Notes under the pieces: generated by a model
Databases searched by the model: none
Told to the model about the DNA's origin: nothing
What the model saw: only the letters and a program-made list of their open reading frames with translations
Made by a program: the position numbers and the translations under genes
Source of the DNA: Brevundimonas sp. LM2
Lineage (GTDB): Bacteria; Pseudomonadota; Alphaproteobacteria; Caulobacterales; Caulobacteraceae
Reading direction: 5' to 3'
Length of the DNA stretch: 64,000 nucleotides
Assembly (NCBI RefSeq): GCF_002002865.1
Contig: NZ_CP019508.1
Location: forward strand, 868,001 to 932,000
Shown here: positions 36,226-45,210 of the stretch, piece by piece
How positions within the stretch are numbered: the stretch's first letter is position 1
How the letters are laid out: each line of letters opens with the position of its first letter

Positions 36226-39110
36226 CGGGGTCGTCCAACGCCCTCGCCGCGCGACTGCAGCCCTGTGGCCCCGTGAACAACCGGGCGGCGGCGGATCGTC
36301 TGCGGGCGGCCCTGGGTCCAGCGGCGGGGGCCGAGGGCTGGGGCGCCGTGCTGGACCTTGCCTGGCCGGCGTTGGCCCCGGTCGCGGGCGCAGCACCCTA
36401 TCTGGCGGGCTTGATGCGTCGTTGGCCGACGCTGCTTGAACGTGTGCTGACCGATCCGGTCGAGGATCGCCTGGCGGATGTGATCGCCCGGACCATCGCC
36501 CTGACCGGCGGGGCCGATGACATGCGGGCACCCCTGCGCCATCTGAAGGCCGAGCTGCACCTGCTGACCGCCCTGGCCGATCTGGGCGGAGTCTGGGACC
36601 TGGACCAGGTCACGGGCGCGCTGAGCCGCTTCGCCGACGTCGCGTCGCGCGCGGCCCTGTCCGGCGTGGCCGAGGACCTGCGTCGGCGCGGCAAGCTGCT
36701 GACCCCCGCCAACGACACGCGCGGGCCGATCCCCGGCCTGTTCGGCCTGGCCATGGGCAAGCACGGGGCGTTCGAGCTGAACTATTCCTCGGACATCGAC
36801 CTCAGCCTGTTCTTCGATCCGGACCGACTGGCCCCCGTCCTGGCCGAGGGGACGGAGGCGCAGGGGCTGGTGAACCGGGTGGCCCAGGGGGTGGCGGCCC
36901 TGCTGAGCGAGCGCACCGCCGACGGCTATGTGTTCCGCGTCGATCTGCGGCTGCGGCCCGATCCGTCGTCCACCCCGCCGGTGGTGGCCGTGCCCATGGC
37001 GCTGGATTACTACGAATCCGTCGGCCAGAACTGGGAGCGGGCGGCCTTCATCAAGGCGCGCGTGATCTGCGGCGACTTCGCGGCCGCCTCCGACTTCCTG
37101 CGCGCCCTGGTGCCCTTCGTCTGGCGCCGCAGCCTCGACTATCAGGCCGTGCTGGATATCCAGGCGATCAAGCGCCAGATCCATGTCCACAAGACGGGCG
37201 AGGGGCTGGAGGCGGCGGGAGCCAATCTGAAGCTGGGGCGCGGGGGTATCCGCGAGATCGAATTCTATGCCCAGACCCAGCAGCTGATCCTGGGCGGACG
37301 CGACCCCCTGCTGCGCAGTCCCCGCACCGTCGACGCCCTGGCCGCGCTCGTGGACCGGGGCCACCTGCCCGCGGCCGTCGCCGCCGAGATGACCGACGCC
37401 TATGTCGAGCTGCGCGGTCTGGAACACCGGATCCAGATGCTGGACGACGAACAGACCCACGTCCTGCCCGCCGATCCGGCCCGCCGCGCCGCCGTCGCCG
37501 CCTTGGCCGGCGAGGAGGATCTGCCGATCTTCGATGCGGGTGTGGAGGCGATCCTGCTGGGGGTCAACCGGCGCTACGGTGCCCTGTTCGAAGGCGGGGA
37601 GGAACTGTCCTCGCCCTTCGGCAGCCTGGTCTTCACAGGGGTGGACAACGATCCCGAGACCCTGGCGACCCTGGGGCGGATGGGGTTCTCGGATCCCGCC
37701 AACGTCGCCGACGCCATTCGGGCCTGGCACCATGGACGGATCCCGGCGACCCGGTCCGCGCGGGGGCGCGAGCTGTTCACGCGGCTGGCCCCGCGCCTGC
37801 TGACCGCCCTGGCCCGGACCGGCGCGGCCGACGCGGCGTTCCGGCGGTTCTCGGTCTTCTTTTCCGGCCTGTCGGCGGGGGTGCAGGTCCAGGCCCTGTT
37901 CCTGAACCAGACCGAGCTGTTCGAGCGGATCGTGGGCGTCATGGCCTTCGCGCCCCGCCTGGCCCGGACGCTGGGCCGCTATCCGGCGGCGCTGGACTCC
38001 ATGCTGGACGCGCGGTTCGAGACCGAGCTGGGCATCAACACCGGCCTGTTCGACCAGATGGAGGAGGAGGCGCGGGCGGCGGGCGATTTCGAGGGGGCGA
38101 TGAACGCCGTGCGCCGCCTTCACCGGGAACAGGCCTTCCGCATCGGCATGCAGACCCTGACCGGCCGGGTCGGGCCCGAGGCGGCCGGGCGAGGCTTCAC
38201 CAACCTGGCCGATGCCGTCATGCGCACCCTGTCGGCGGCCGCCCTGGCGGAGGCCGAACGGCTGGGCGGAGCCTTTCCCGGGGCGGTGGCGGTGATCGCC
38301 CTGGGCAAGGCCGGGTCGCGCGAGATGACGGCGGGGTCCGATCTCGACCTGATGACGGTCTATGACGCCCCGCCCGAGGCGGTGTCGGCCGGCAGGGGAT
38401 GGTCGGCGGACACCTTCTACGTTCGCTTCACCCAGCGATTGATCTCGGCCCTGTCCACCCACACCGCGGAGGGCGGCCTCTATGAGGTCGACATGCGGCT
38501 GCGGCCCTCGGGGTCCAAGGGGCCGGTGTCGGTGCCCCTGTCCGGCTTCAGCGCCTACTATGCCGATGAGGCCGCGACCTGGGAGTTCATGGCCCTGACC
38601 CGCGCCCGGGTCGCCTGGGCCAGCGACCCGGCCTTCGGAGACCGCGTCACCGGCGCCATCGAGGCCGCCCTACGACGGCCTCGCCCGGGCGTGAAGGTGG
38701 CGGCCGAGGTCCGGGCCATGCGCGACCTGATGGAGCGCGAACGCCGGGCCTCGGGCTTCTGGGATCTGAAACTGGTGCCGGGTGGGCTGGTCGACGCCGA
38801 GTTCGTGGGCCAGTTCCGCCAGCTCGAGGCGGCCGCGAGGGGAAGGCCGCTGAGCGTCTCGACCCTGGACCAGCTGGCGGGCGAAAAGGCCCTGCACGCG
38901 GCCTGGGCCCTGCAGCAGGGTCTGGCCCAGCTGCTGGCCTGTGCCTTCGACGACCGGGCCGACGTCGAGGCCGAGTCCGCCACCTTCCATGCCCGCCTGG
39001 CCGAGGCGGCGGGGGAGCGCGACTTCAACGGCCTGGTCGAGAGGCTGGAAAAGACGCGCAAGGCGGCGAGGACGGCGTTCGACAAGGTCTTGCCGCCCCC
39101 GCGCTCCTAA
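36222..39110 (+). CDS. glnE: Bifunctional glutamine synthetase adenylyltransferase/deadenylase
   Basis: 962 residues from GTG 36222, overlapping the EncFtn-like stop. Two nucleotidyltransferase domains: the adenylyl-removing one with HGAFELNYSSDIDLSLFFD near residue 187 and the adenylylating one with GKAGSREMTAGSDLDLMTVY near residue 695; a helical PII-binding linker joins them. GlnE controls glutamine synthetase by AMP addition or removal according to nitrogen state. Length and both GSDxD motifs are intact. Confidence 0.95.
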   Translation: MTGSSNALAARLQPCGPVNNRAAADRLRAALGPAAGAEGWGAVLDLAWPALAPVAGAAPYLAGLMRRWPTLLERVLTDPVEDRLADVIARTIALTGGADDMRAPLRHLKAELHLLTALADLGGVWDLDQVTGALSRFADVASRAALSGVAEDLRRRGKLLTPANDTRGPIPGLFGLAMGKHGAFELNYSSDIDLSLFFDPDRLAPVLAEGTEAQGLVNRVAQGVAALLSERTADGYVFRVDLRLRPDPSSTPPVVAVPMALDYYESVGQNWERAAFIKARVICGDFAAASDFLRALVPFVWRRSLDYQAVLDIQAIKRQIHVHKTGEGLEAAGANLKLGRGGIREIEFYAQTQQLILGGRDPLLRSPRTVDALAALVDRGHLPAAVAAEMTDAYVELRGLEHRIQMLDDEQTHVLPADPARRAAVAALAGEEDLPIFDAGVEAILLGVNRRYGALFEGGEELSSPFGSLVFTGVDNDPETLATLGRMGFSDPANVADAIRAWHHGRIPATRSARGRELFTRLAPRLLTALARTGAADAAFRRFSVFFSGLSAGVQVQALFLNQTELFERIVGVMAFAPRLARTLGRYPAALDSMLDARFETELGINTGLFDQMEEEARAAGDFEGAMNAVRRLHREQAFRIGMQTLTGRVGPEAAGRGFTNLADAVMRTLSAAALAEAERLGGAFPGAVAVIALGKAGSREMTAGSDLDLMTVYDAPPEAVSAGRGWSADTFYVRFTQRLISALSTHTAEGGLYEVDMRLRPSGSKGPVSVPLSGFSAYYADEAATWEFMALTRARVAWASDPAFGDRVTGAIEAALRRPRPGVKVAAEVRAMRDLMERERRASGFWDLKLVPGGLVDAEFVGQFRQLEAAARGRPLSVSTLDQLAGEKALHAAWALQQGLAQLLACAFDDRADVEAESATFHARLAEAAGERDFNGLVERLEKTRKAARTAFDKVLPPPRS

Positions 39111-39128
39111 CCGGCTTGCGACCTGAGT

Positions 39129-39154
39129 CATATTTCCACTAAAGTGGAAATATG
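39129..39154. promoter_or_regulatory. ArsR operator: 26-bp palindrome covering the start codon
   Basis: Arms CATATTTCCACT (39129-39140) and AGTGGAAATATG (39143-39154) are exact complements around a two-base centre. The last three bases of the right arm are the arsR ATG (39152-39154). A bound ArsR dimer would cover both promoter elements and the start codon. There is no normal Shine-Dalgarno at the right spacing, so the mRNA may be leaderless. Confidence 0.8.
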
Positions 39155-39490
39155 GAAGACGATGCCGTTGCGATTGCCACCCTGTCCGCCCTGGCACAAC
39201 CCACGCGGCTGGCCGTGTTCCGGCTGCTGGTCCGGAACGCGCCCGACGGTCTGCCGGCCGGAGAGGTCGCGGCGGCCCTGACGGTCCCGGCCAACACCAT
39301 GTCCGTGCATCTGGGCGTGCTGAGCCGGGCCGGGCTGATCCGGTCCACCCGACATAGCCGCTCGATCGTCTATACGGCGGACCTGGAGCGGCTGGGGCGG
39401 CTGGTGGCCTTCCTGCTGACCGACTGCTGCCAGGGGCGGGCCGAGATCTGCCAACCCCTGATGGCCGAACTGGTCGCCTGCGAGGCCTGA
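39152..39490 (+). CDS. arsR: ArsR-family arsenic-responsive repressor
   Basis: 112 residues. Winged helix with LSALAQPTRLAVFRLLVRNA, recognition helix TVPANTMSVHLGVLSRAGLI and a wing. Cysteines in DCCQGRAEICQ near the C-terminus and CEA at the end give the trivalent arsenite site of the type seen in alphaproteobacterial ArsR proteins. Represses its own operon until arsenite binds. arsC begins 3 bases after the stop. Confidence 0.9.
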   Translation: MEDDAVAIATLSALAQPTRLAVFRLLVRNAPDGLPAGEVAAALTVPANTMSVHLGVLSRAGLIRSTRHSRSIVYTADLERLGRLVAFLLTDCCQGRAEICQPLMAELVACEA

Positions 39491-39493
39491 GCC

Positions 39494-39916
39494 ATGGACG
39501 TCGTCATCTATCACAACCCCGCCTGCGGCACCTCGCGCAATACCCTGGCCCTGATCCGGCACGTGGGGATCGAGCCGCATGTGATCGAATACCTGAAGAC
39601 CCCGCCCAGCCGCGCCATGGTCCAGGCGCTGGTGGCCCGCATGGGCGTGCCGCTGCGTGAGGTGCTGCGCGAGAAGGGGACGCCTTTCGCCGACCTGGGC
39701 CTGGGCGATCCGGCGCGGACGGACGATCAGTTGCTGGACGCGATCGAGGCCCATCCCGTCCTGCTCAACCGGCCGATCGTGGTCACGCCGAAGGGCGTGG
39801 CCCTGTGCCGGCCGTCGGAGGTGGTGCTGGACCTGTTGCCGGAGGAGGGGCTGACGCCCTTCGTCAAGGAGGATGGCGAGGTGGTGATCGATCCCGACGG
39901 CCGGAGGGTCCGCTGA
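39494..39916 (+). CDS. arsC: Arsenate reductase, glutaredoxin-linked
   Basis: 140 residues, Spx/ArsC thioredoxin-like fold. Cys11 in [11 protein letters not shown] attacks arsenate; Arg and the [12 protein letters not shown] motif complete the site. Reduces arsenate to arsenite with glutathione/glutaredoxin, to be exported by Acr3. The TGA overlaps the acr3 ATG (TGATG at 39914). Confidence 0.93.
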   Translation: MDVVIYHNPACGTSRNTLALIRHVGIEPHVIEYLKTPPSRAMVQALVARMGVPLREVLREKGTPFADLGLGDPARTDDQLLDAIEAHPVLLNRPIVVTPKGVALCRPSEVVLDLLPEEGLTPFVKEDGEVVIDPDGRRVR

Positions 39917-41010
39917 TGGTCGATACCCCCGTCACCTATGAGGCCGAGCCGCCGCGTCGCCTGTCCTTTCTGGATCGCGGCCTGACGCTATGGATCTTCG
40001 TCGCCATGGCCCTGGGCGTGGCGCTGGGGACCTTCGTCCCCGGCCTGCCGGCCTGGCTGGAGAGCCTGTCGGTCGGGTCGACCAATGTCCCGATCGCCAT
40101 CGGCCTGATCCTGATGATGTATCCGCCCCTGGCCAAGGTGCGCTACGAGGCCCTGCCGCGGGTGTTCGCCGACAAGCGGGTGCTGCTGCTGTCCCTGGTT
40201 CAGAACTGGGTGCTGGGGCCGGTGCTGATGTTCGCCCTGGCCGTGATCTTCCTGCGCGATTATCCCGAGTACATGACCGGAGTCATCCTGATCGGCCTGG
40301 CGCGCTGCATCGCCATGGTCCTAGTCTGGAACGAGCTGGCGCGGGGCGACAACCAGTATGTGGCCGGTCTGGTGGCCTTCAACTCGATCTTCCAGATCCT
40401 GTTTTTCAGCGTCTATGCCTGGTTCTTCCTGTCGGTCCTGCCACCCCTGGTCGGGCTGCAGGGCAGTCTCGTGGCGGTCAGCGTCTTGACCATCGCCGGG
40501 GCCGTGTTGGTCTATCTGGGTCTGCCCTTCCTGGCCGGTTTCCTGACGCGGCGGGTGCTGATTCGGCGCAAGGGGGCCGACTGGTACGAGCGGCGATTCC
40601 TGCCCCGCATCGGCCCGATCACCCTGGTCGCCCTGCTGTTCACCATCGTCGCCATGTTCAGCCTGAAGGGCGGGGAGGTCGTCGCCCTGCCGCTGGACGC
40701 CCTGCGCATCGCCGTGCCGCTGACCATCTATTTCCTGATCATGTTCTTGGTCAGCTTCCTGATGGGGCGGCTGATCCAGGCCGACTATCCGCGCACCACG
40801 GCCCTGGCCTTCACCGCCGCCTCGAACAATTTCGAACTGGCCATCGCCGTGGCCATCGCCGCCTTCGGCCTGGCCTCGCCGGTCGCCTTCGCCGCCGTGA
40901 TCGGACCGCTGGTCGAGGTGCCGGTGCTGATCCTGCTGGTCTCGGTCGCCCTGTGGCTGGGGCAGCGATTCTTCAAGGACACGGCCCCGCCCAGGCGCAA
41001 CGCCGCCTGA
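39916..41010 (+). CDS. acr3: Acr3-type arsenite efflux carrier
   Basis: 364 residues, ten membrane helices of the BART/ACR3 fold. Cys in [20 protein letters not shown] near residue 133 is the conserved thiol that binds arsenite, and [19 protein letters not shown] near residue 298 is the carrier hallmark. Secondary exporter driven by the membrane potential. With arsR and arsC it completes a minimal arsenic resistance operon. Confidence 0.94.
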   Translation: MVDTPVTYEAEPPRRLSFLDRGLTLWIFVAMALGVALGTFVPGLPAWLESLSVGSTNVPIAIGLILMMYPPLAKVRYEALPRVFADKRVLLLSLVQNWVLGPVLMFALAVIFLRDYPEYMTGVILIGLARCIAMVLVWNELARGDNQYVAGLVAFNSIFQILFFSVYAWFFLSVLPPLVGLQGSLVAVSVLTIAGAVLVYLGLPFLAGFLTRRVLIRRKGADWYERRFLPRIGPITLVALLFTIVAMFSLKGGEVVALPLDALRIAVPLTIYFLIMFLVSFLMGRLIQADYPRTTALAFTAASNNFELAIAVAIAAFGLASPVAFAAVIGPLVEVPVLILLVSVALWLGQRFFKDTAPPRRNAA

Positions 41011-41109
41011 CCTCTGCGGGCCCGCGACGGACTCAGCCCCGCCCTGCGTTCAATGGGCTGGTGGGCAAGTTCGGGGCCGCGCAGGGCGCGCCCCTTCGGA
41101 GACGACATC

Positions 41110-41745
41110 ATGAGAAAGACCCTTCTGGCCACGGCCGCCGCCGGCGTCCTGGCCATCCTCGCGGGTGCCGCCGTGGCGCAGAGCGCGTATCAGGCCGGGC
41201 CACAGGCCGGTCCGCAGGCTGAGCGCCCGGCCCTGCGCGCCGACGCCGACGCGGACGGCCGCATAAGCCGGACGGAGTTCGTTGAGGGCCGCGTGGCCAT
41301 GCTGACGGCGGTCGACGCCAACCGCGACGGCTCCGTCTCGGCCGAGGAGCGGCGTTCGGGCATCGACACGCGGCGGAACCAGCAGGCCTCGGCGCGGTTC
41401 GATCGCGCCGATGTCGACGGCAACGGCAGCCTGAGCCGCGAGGAGTTCGTCACCCTCCACGGCGAGCGTGGCGGTCGGGGCGGTCGGGGTCCGGGCGGTG
41501 AAGATCGCGGCCCTCGCGCGGCGCGCGATCGGGGCGAGCGTGGCCCCGTCGCCATCGCCGAGGTTCAGGCCCGCAGCACGGCGGCCTTCGCCCGGATGGA
41601 CACGGACGGCGACGGCTATCTGACGGCCGAGGAACGTCAGGCGGCGCGCGGCGAGATGCGCAAGGCGCGTCATGAGCATCGGGGCGAGCGCCGGGCCGCC
41701 CGAAACGCCGCAACCCCGTCGCCTTCGACGGCGCCTTCGGAGTAG
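41110..41745 (+). CDS. Periplasmic EF-hand protein with four calcium loops
   Basis: 211 residues from ATG 41110. Signal peptide (residues 1-23, ending AAVAQ). Four EF-hand loops: DADADGRISRTEF, DANRDGSVSAEE, DVDGNGSLSREEF and, after a Gly/Arg spacer, DTDGDGYLTAEE. The C-terminus is rich in His/Arg. It precedes an ECF sigma operon by 60 bp and may be part of it or a target; the role is unknown. Confidence 0.82.
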   Translation: MRKTLLATAAAGVLAILAGAAVAQSAYQAGPQAGPQAERPALRADADADGRISRTEFVEGRVAMLTAVDANRDGSVSAEERRSGIDTRRNQQASARFDRADVDGNGSLSREEFVTLHGERGGRGGRGPGGEDRGPRAARDRGERGPVAIAEVQARSTAAFARMDTDGDGYLTAEERQAARGEMRKARHEHRGERRAARNAATPSPSTAPSE

Positions 41746-41805
41746 GGTTCATGTCGGGGTCGACGGCGCACGTCCGCCTCTTTCTCCTGTCCGGAAAGGG
41801 ACCGC

Positions 41806-42366
41806 TTGGCTGCGATCGTCGACCCCGACGAGGATCTGGTGCGCCGCGTGGGTCAGGGCGACCCGGCGGCGATCCAGGCCCTGGTGGCGCGCAAGCTGCC
41901 GCGCATGCTGGCGCTGGCGCAGCGCATGCTGGGCGATGCGACCGAGGCCGAGGACGTGGCGCAGGACGCCCTGATGCGGGCCTGGAAACAGGCCCCGCGC
42001 TGGCAGCCGGGCAAGGCCAAGTTCGACACCTGGCTGCACCGGGTCGGGCTGAACCTGTGTTACGATCGGCTGCGTCGGCGGCGCGAGGTGCCGACCCAGA
42101 CGCCGCCGGACCGGCCCGATCCGGGGCCGGCGCCCGACCGGGGCCTGCTGGTCTCGGAACTGGGCGACCGGGTCAACCGGGCCCTCGCGGCCTTGCCCGA
42201 GCGGCAGCGCGAGGCGATCGTGCTGTGTCACTATCAGGAGCTCGGCAATATCGAGGCGGCGGGCGTGATGTCGGTCAGCGTCGAGGCGCTGGAAAGTCTG
42301 CTGTCGCGGGGCCGCCGGACCCTGCGTCAGACCCTGTCGGATCTGGCGCCCGGGGCTGAACCATGA
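41806..42366 (+). CDS. ECF-type RNA polymerase sigma factor
   Basis: 186 residues read from TTG 41806, 5 bases after GGAAAGGGA. Region 2 contains RMLALAQRMLGDATEAEDVA and DALMRAWKQAPRW; region 4 contains LPERQREAIVLCHYQELGNI. Length and lack of regions 1 and 3 mark an ECF factor. It is coupled by ATGA overlap to a single-pass membrane protein that is the likely anti-sigma, then to a CpxP/CnrX-like sensor. The plan resembles cnrYXH. Confidence 0.86.
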   Translation: MAAIVDPDEDLVRRVGQGDPAAIQALVARKLPRMLALAQRMLGDATEAEDVAQDALMRAWKQAPRWQPGKAKFDTWLHRVGLNLCYDRLRRRREVPTQTPPDRPDPGPAPDRGLLVSELGDRVNRALAALPERQREAIVLCHYQELGNIEAAGVMSVSVEALESLLSRGRRTLRQTLSDLAPGAEP

Positions 42367-42815
42367 CCGGGCATGAGAGGATTGAGATGGACGAAGCGAG
42401 GCTGACGGCCCTGGCCGAGATCTGGGGCGGGGACCTGCGTCGCTGGCCCGCCGCCGACGGCGAGGCCGCGGCGCGATGGATGGCGGCCAACCCGGCGCCG
42501 GCCGAGCGGGCCTTGTTCGCGGCGCGGCAGCTGGACGCCGCCCTGGACGCTTCCGCTCCGCCGATCGTGTCGACGGCGCTGCGGGATCGGGTGGTCGCCT
42601 CGGCGAGCGCGGCGGGGCTGAAGGCCCGGGCGGGCATGGGGGCGGCGCTGAAGCGGCTGTTCTGGATCGGCGGGGTCGGCTGGGCCGCCGCCGCCTGCGC
42701 CGGCGTGATCTTCGGCACCACCCTGGGCAGTCAGAGGGCGGCCGAGCTCCAGACCGATCTCGTCCTGGAACAGGCGATGGTCACGGGGCTGGACGACACC
42801 ATGGTGCTGGGATGA
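42363..42815 (+). CDS. Single-pass membrane protein, probable anti-sigma factor
   Basis: 150 residues. Cytoplasmic N-terminal half with helices (RLTALAEIWGGDLRRWPAAD, ARWMAANPAPAERALFAARQ), one membrane segment at residues 100-122 (FWIGGVGWAAAACAGVIFGT) and a short periplasmic tail. No zinc-binding HxxxCxxC motif, so a zinc anti-sigma is unlikely. Coupled at both ends by 4-base overlaps. Anti-sigma role is inferred from context. Confidence 0.7.
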   Translation: MTGHERIEMDEARLTALAEIWGGDLRRWPAADGEAAARWMAANPAPAERALFAARQLDAALDASAPPIVSTALRDRVVASASAAGLKARAGMGAALKRLFWIGGVGWAAAACAGVIFGTTLGSQRAAELQTDLVLEQAMVTGLDDTMVLG

Positions 42816-43312
42816 AGGCGCGGACCGTGGCCATCGTCCTGGGGGCGGCGCTGGCGGTGTCGATGGGCGCGAACCTGTTCGCCGCCACGGCGGCCTTCAC
42901 CGCGCTGCGGGGACCGGCCCGGGTCGAACAGACGCGGGAGGAGGCCCCGCGTCGGCCGTCGGCCCGTGAACTGATCCGGGACCTAAGTCCGGCCGCGCGC
43001 GCGCCGGTGCGCGAAGCGCTTCGCGCGGCGGCGCAGCGGGCCCGGCCCGAATTCCAGGCGTCGCGCGACGCCCGCCGTCAGGCCATCGCCGCCGCCGAGG
43101 CAGACCCCTTCGACCCGGCCCGCGTCGCGACGCTGCTGGACCAGGCCCGGGCCGCCGAGGCGCGGGGCCGCCAGGCTCTGGAAGCGGAGGCCGTGGCCAT
43201 ACTGGGCACGCTGGGGCCTGCCGACCGCGCCGTCCTGGCCCCGATCCTGAACGGACGCGGCTACGCCAAGCCGGATCGATCCGGCCGCCGGGAGGGGCCC
43301 CCCGCCGGCTGA
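42812..43312 (+). CDS. Periplasmic metal-sensor-like protein (CpxP/CnrX type)
   Basis: 166 residues. N-terminal anchor (residues 5-27). The rest is helical: SARELIRDLSPAARAPVREA, RPEFQASRDARRQAIAAAEA, DQARAAEARGRQALEAEAVA, the pattern of periplasmic heavy-metal sensors (Metal_resist family) with Arg/Glu-rich helices. CnrX-like proteins sense metals and release the sigma factor. Metal-binding His or Met is sparse here, so the ligand may differ. Confidence 0.72.
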   Translation: MKARTVAIVLGAALAVSMGANLFAATAAFTALRGPARVEQTREEAPRRPSARELIRDLSPAARAPVREALRAAAQRARPEFQASRDARRQAIAAAEADPFDPARVATLLDQARAAEARGRQALEAEAVAILGTLGPADRAVLAPILNGRGYAKPDRSGRREGPPAG

Positions 43313-43335
43313 AGCCCCGCGTCGCGACGGGACGG

Positions 43336-43355
43336 GCAGCCGGTCGAGCGGCTGC
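43336..43355. terminator. Short hairpin between convergent genes
   Basis: GCAGCC (43336-43341) and GGCTGC (43350-43355) with an 8-base loop lie between the sensor-like gene and an opposing membrane protein gene. No T tract. A weak candidate for bidirectional termination. Confidence 0.35.
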
Positions 43356-43377
43356 GTCCGACCCGCGCCGCGGAGCC

Positions 43378-44169
43378 CTAGGGCGGCGACCCGGTCGCGA
43401 CCGGCGGCGGGCCCGGCGGCGGGGCGAGGTCCAGGGGGGCCACGGCGGCACCGGGGCTGCCGGCGACGACCGCGTCGTAGAACAGGGTCCCGAGCGGCGC
43501 ATAGGTGATCGCCTCGACCGTGACGATCATGGCCAGCTGGACGCCCAGGCCCCACATCCAGGCCGGGTGGACGCGGCCCATGCGGCGCTGGTCGGCGAGC
43601 ATGCCGACGATCGGGAACAGCAGGGTGACGGACAGGGTGGCCTCCCAGGCCCAGGGGGCCAGGAGCGGCATGGGCAGCAGCCGGCCGACGCCGGGCCCCA
43701 CCAGAATGGCCATGGCCGAATAATGCAGGCGGCGGTGCCAGTCGGTGGACCGGCGCAGCGCGATGGCCGCGATCGTCAGCCCGATGAAGGTCACCAGCGA
43801 CAGGGGGTCGAAGATCAGAAACTGCAGGGGCCGGAAGAAGAAGGGCACCCTGCCCTCGCGCACCATGGCCACGGTGACCAGCCAGCCCAGCACCAGCATG
43901 GGCACGAGCCAGGCGGCGGCCAGCCACCCCAGCGGTCGGTGCCAGCCGACCCGTCCGGTGGCGATCAGGGCGTTCTGCGCCAGGAAGATGACCAGCCATC
44001 CCATGAAGACGACGCCATGGACATGCACCAGCATCGGCGCCTGGAAGCTGGACCGACCGGCCGTCAACTGCAGCGAGAAGCCCGCCACGATGACCAGCGC
44101 CATGGCGATGGCGGACCATAGGAAGAAGCGTTCGTCAGCGCGCGCGAGCACGCGGTTCGTTGCGTTCAT
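43378..44169 (-). CDS. Multi-pass membrane protein, unknown function
   Basis: 263 residues from ATG 44169. Six or seven hydrophobic helices (for example FLWSAIAMALVIVAGFSLQL, VHGVVFMGWLVIFLAQNALI, SLVTFIGLTIAAIALRR). Conserved HVHGV and DWHRRLHYSAMA histidines could bind haem or metal. The C-terminal tail is Pro/Gly rich. It reads opposite to its neighbours. I do not know a function. Confidence 0.6.
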   Translation of the reverse strand: MNATNRVLARADERFFLWSAIAMALVIVAGFSLQLTAGRSSFQAPMLVHVHGVVFMGWLVIFLAQNALIATGRVGWHRPLGWLAAAWLVPMLVLGWLVTVAMVREGRVPFFFRPLQFLIFDPLSLVTFIGLTIAAIALRRSTDWHRRLHYSAMAILVGPGVGRLLPMPLLAPWAWEATLSVTLLFPIVGMLADQRRMGRVHPAWMWGLGVQLAMIVTVEAITYAPLGTLFYDAVVAGSPGAAVAPLDLAPPPGPPPVATGSPP

Positions 44170-44355
44170 GGTTCACCCCCCGATGAAGACCGAAGCCTAT
44201 CGCCGCTCTGCGAATGGAAGTCAAAGACCCCGGGTCGGTCAGTTGGTGCCGGGAGGATCGTGCGGTTCGTCACGTCGGGCGGCAAAGACTGAGCGCTGGA
44301 GCCGTCGACCGGCCGCATGCCATAAGGCGGCGTGGGCAATGGACGGGATCGTGGC

Positions 44356-45210
44356 ATGCGGAAACGGTTGAAGGGTTCGGCGCCGGAGCGGCCGCGGGGC
44401 GTGCCGCAGCGGGCGGCCGAGACCGAACTGGTCTGCTATGTGCGCGACGGCTGGACCCCGCGGGTGGCCCCGGCCTCGCCCCGGCGGGACTGGATGAATG
44501 CCACGCCCGACAGTTTCGCCTACCGCTGCCTGCCCCTGGCCATCGCCAACACCCATGGCTGGGAGATGCTGAGCCCCGTCGGCTTCAAGGCGCGCTGGCA
44601 CGGCGGCGACCATGTCGGGGCGGTCGAGATCGTGCTGGATGAGGGGGCCGATCCGGCCAAGGCCCCGACCTCGCTGTTCGGGAGCGGCACGATCACCTTC
44701 CACGTCGACGGCATCCTGCGGACGTCCGAGGGCTGGAACCTGTGGGTCGGCGGACCGCCCAACGCCATGAAGGACGGCATCGCCCCGATGGGCGGGGTGA
44801 TCGAGACCGACTGGTCGCCCTATACCTTCACCATGAACTGGCGCTTCACCCGGCCGGACGTCTGGATCCGGTTCGAGGAGAACGAACCCTTCTGCTTCTT
44901 CTTTCCGACCCCGCGCGGCGTGCTGGAGCGGCTGAAGCCCGAACTGCGGCCGATGGAGGACGAGCCGGAACTGCTCAGGTCGTTCGACGCCTGGCGCGAC
45001 GCGCGGCTGGCCTTCCAGGCCTGGGTCAAGAAGGCCCAGCCCAAGGCCCCCGCCGACCAGTGGCAGAAGCTGTACTATCGCGGGCTGCATCCGGACGGTA
45101 AGCCCGGCCCCGGCGACCACGAGGCCAAGCTGCGGCTGTCGCCCTTTCGCCAGACCGGCTCGCGCCGGGTCTGCCCGGTCCGGCACGACGAGACGGGACG
45201 GGGCGAATGA
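44356..45210 (+). CDS. DUF6065 family protein
   Basis: 284 residues from ATG 44356. Soluble, with MNATPDSFAYRCLPLAIANT, GSGTITFHVDGILRT, WNLWVGGPPN and FTMNWRFTRPDVWIRFEENE, the pattern of DUF6065. Function unknown; members often lie near peptide-modifying or cupin-like genes, which are not present here. The stop overlaps the racemase ATG by 4 bases. Confidence 0.7.
   Translation: MRKRLKGSAPERPRGVPQRAAETELVCYVRDGWTPRVAPASPRRDWMNATPDSFAYRCLPLAIANTHGWEMLSPVGFKARWHGGDHVGAVEIVLDEGADPAKAPTSLFGSGTITFHVDGILRTSEGWNLWVGGPPNAMKDGIAPMGGVIETDWSPYTFTMNWRFTRPDVWIRFEENEPFCFFFPTPRGVLERLKPELRPMEDEPELLRSFDAWRDARLAFQAWVKKAQPKAPADQWQKLYYRGLHPDGKPGPGDHEAKLRLSPFRQTGSRRVCPVRHDETGRGE

Noticed and set aside
36213..38462. 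Long minus-strand frame opposite glnE
   Set aside because: Repetitive Gly/Gln/Arg composition typical of a shadow frame; glnE motifs are intact on the plus strand.
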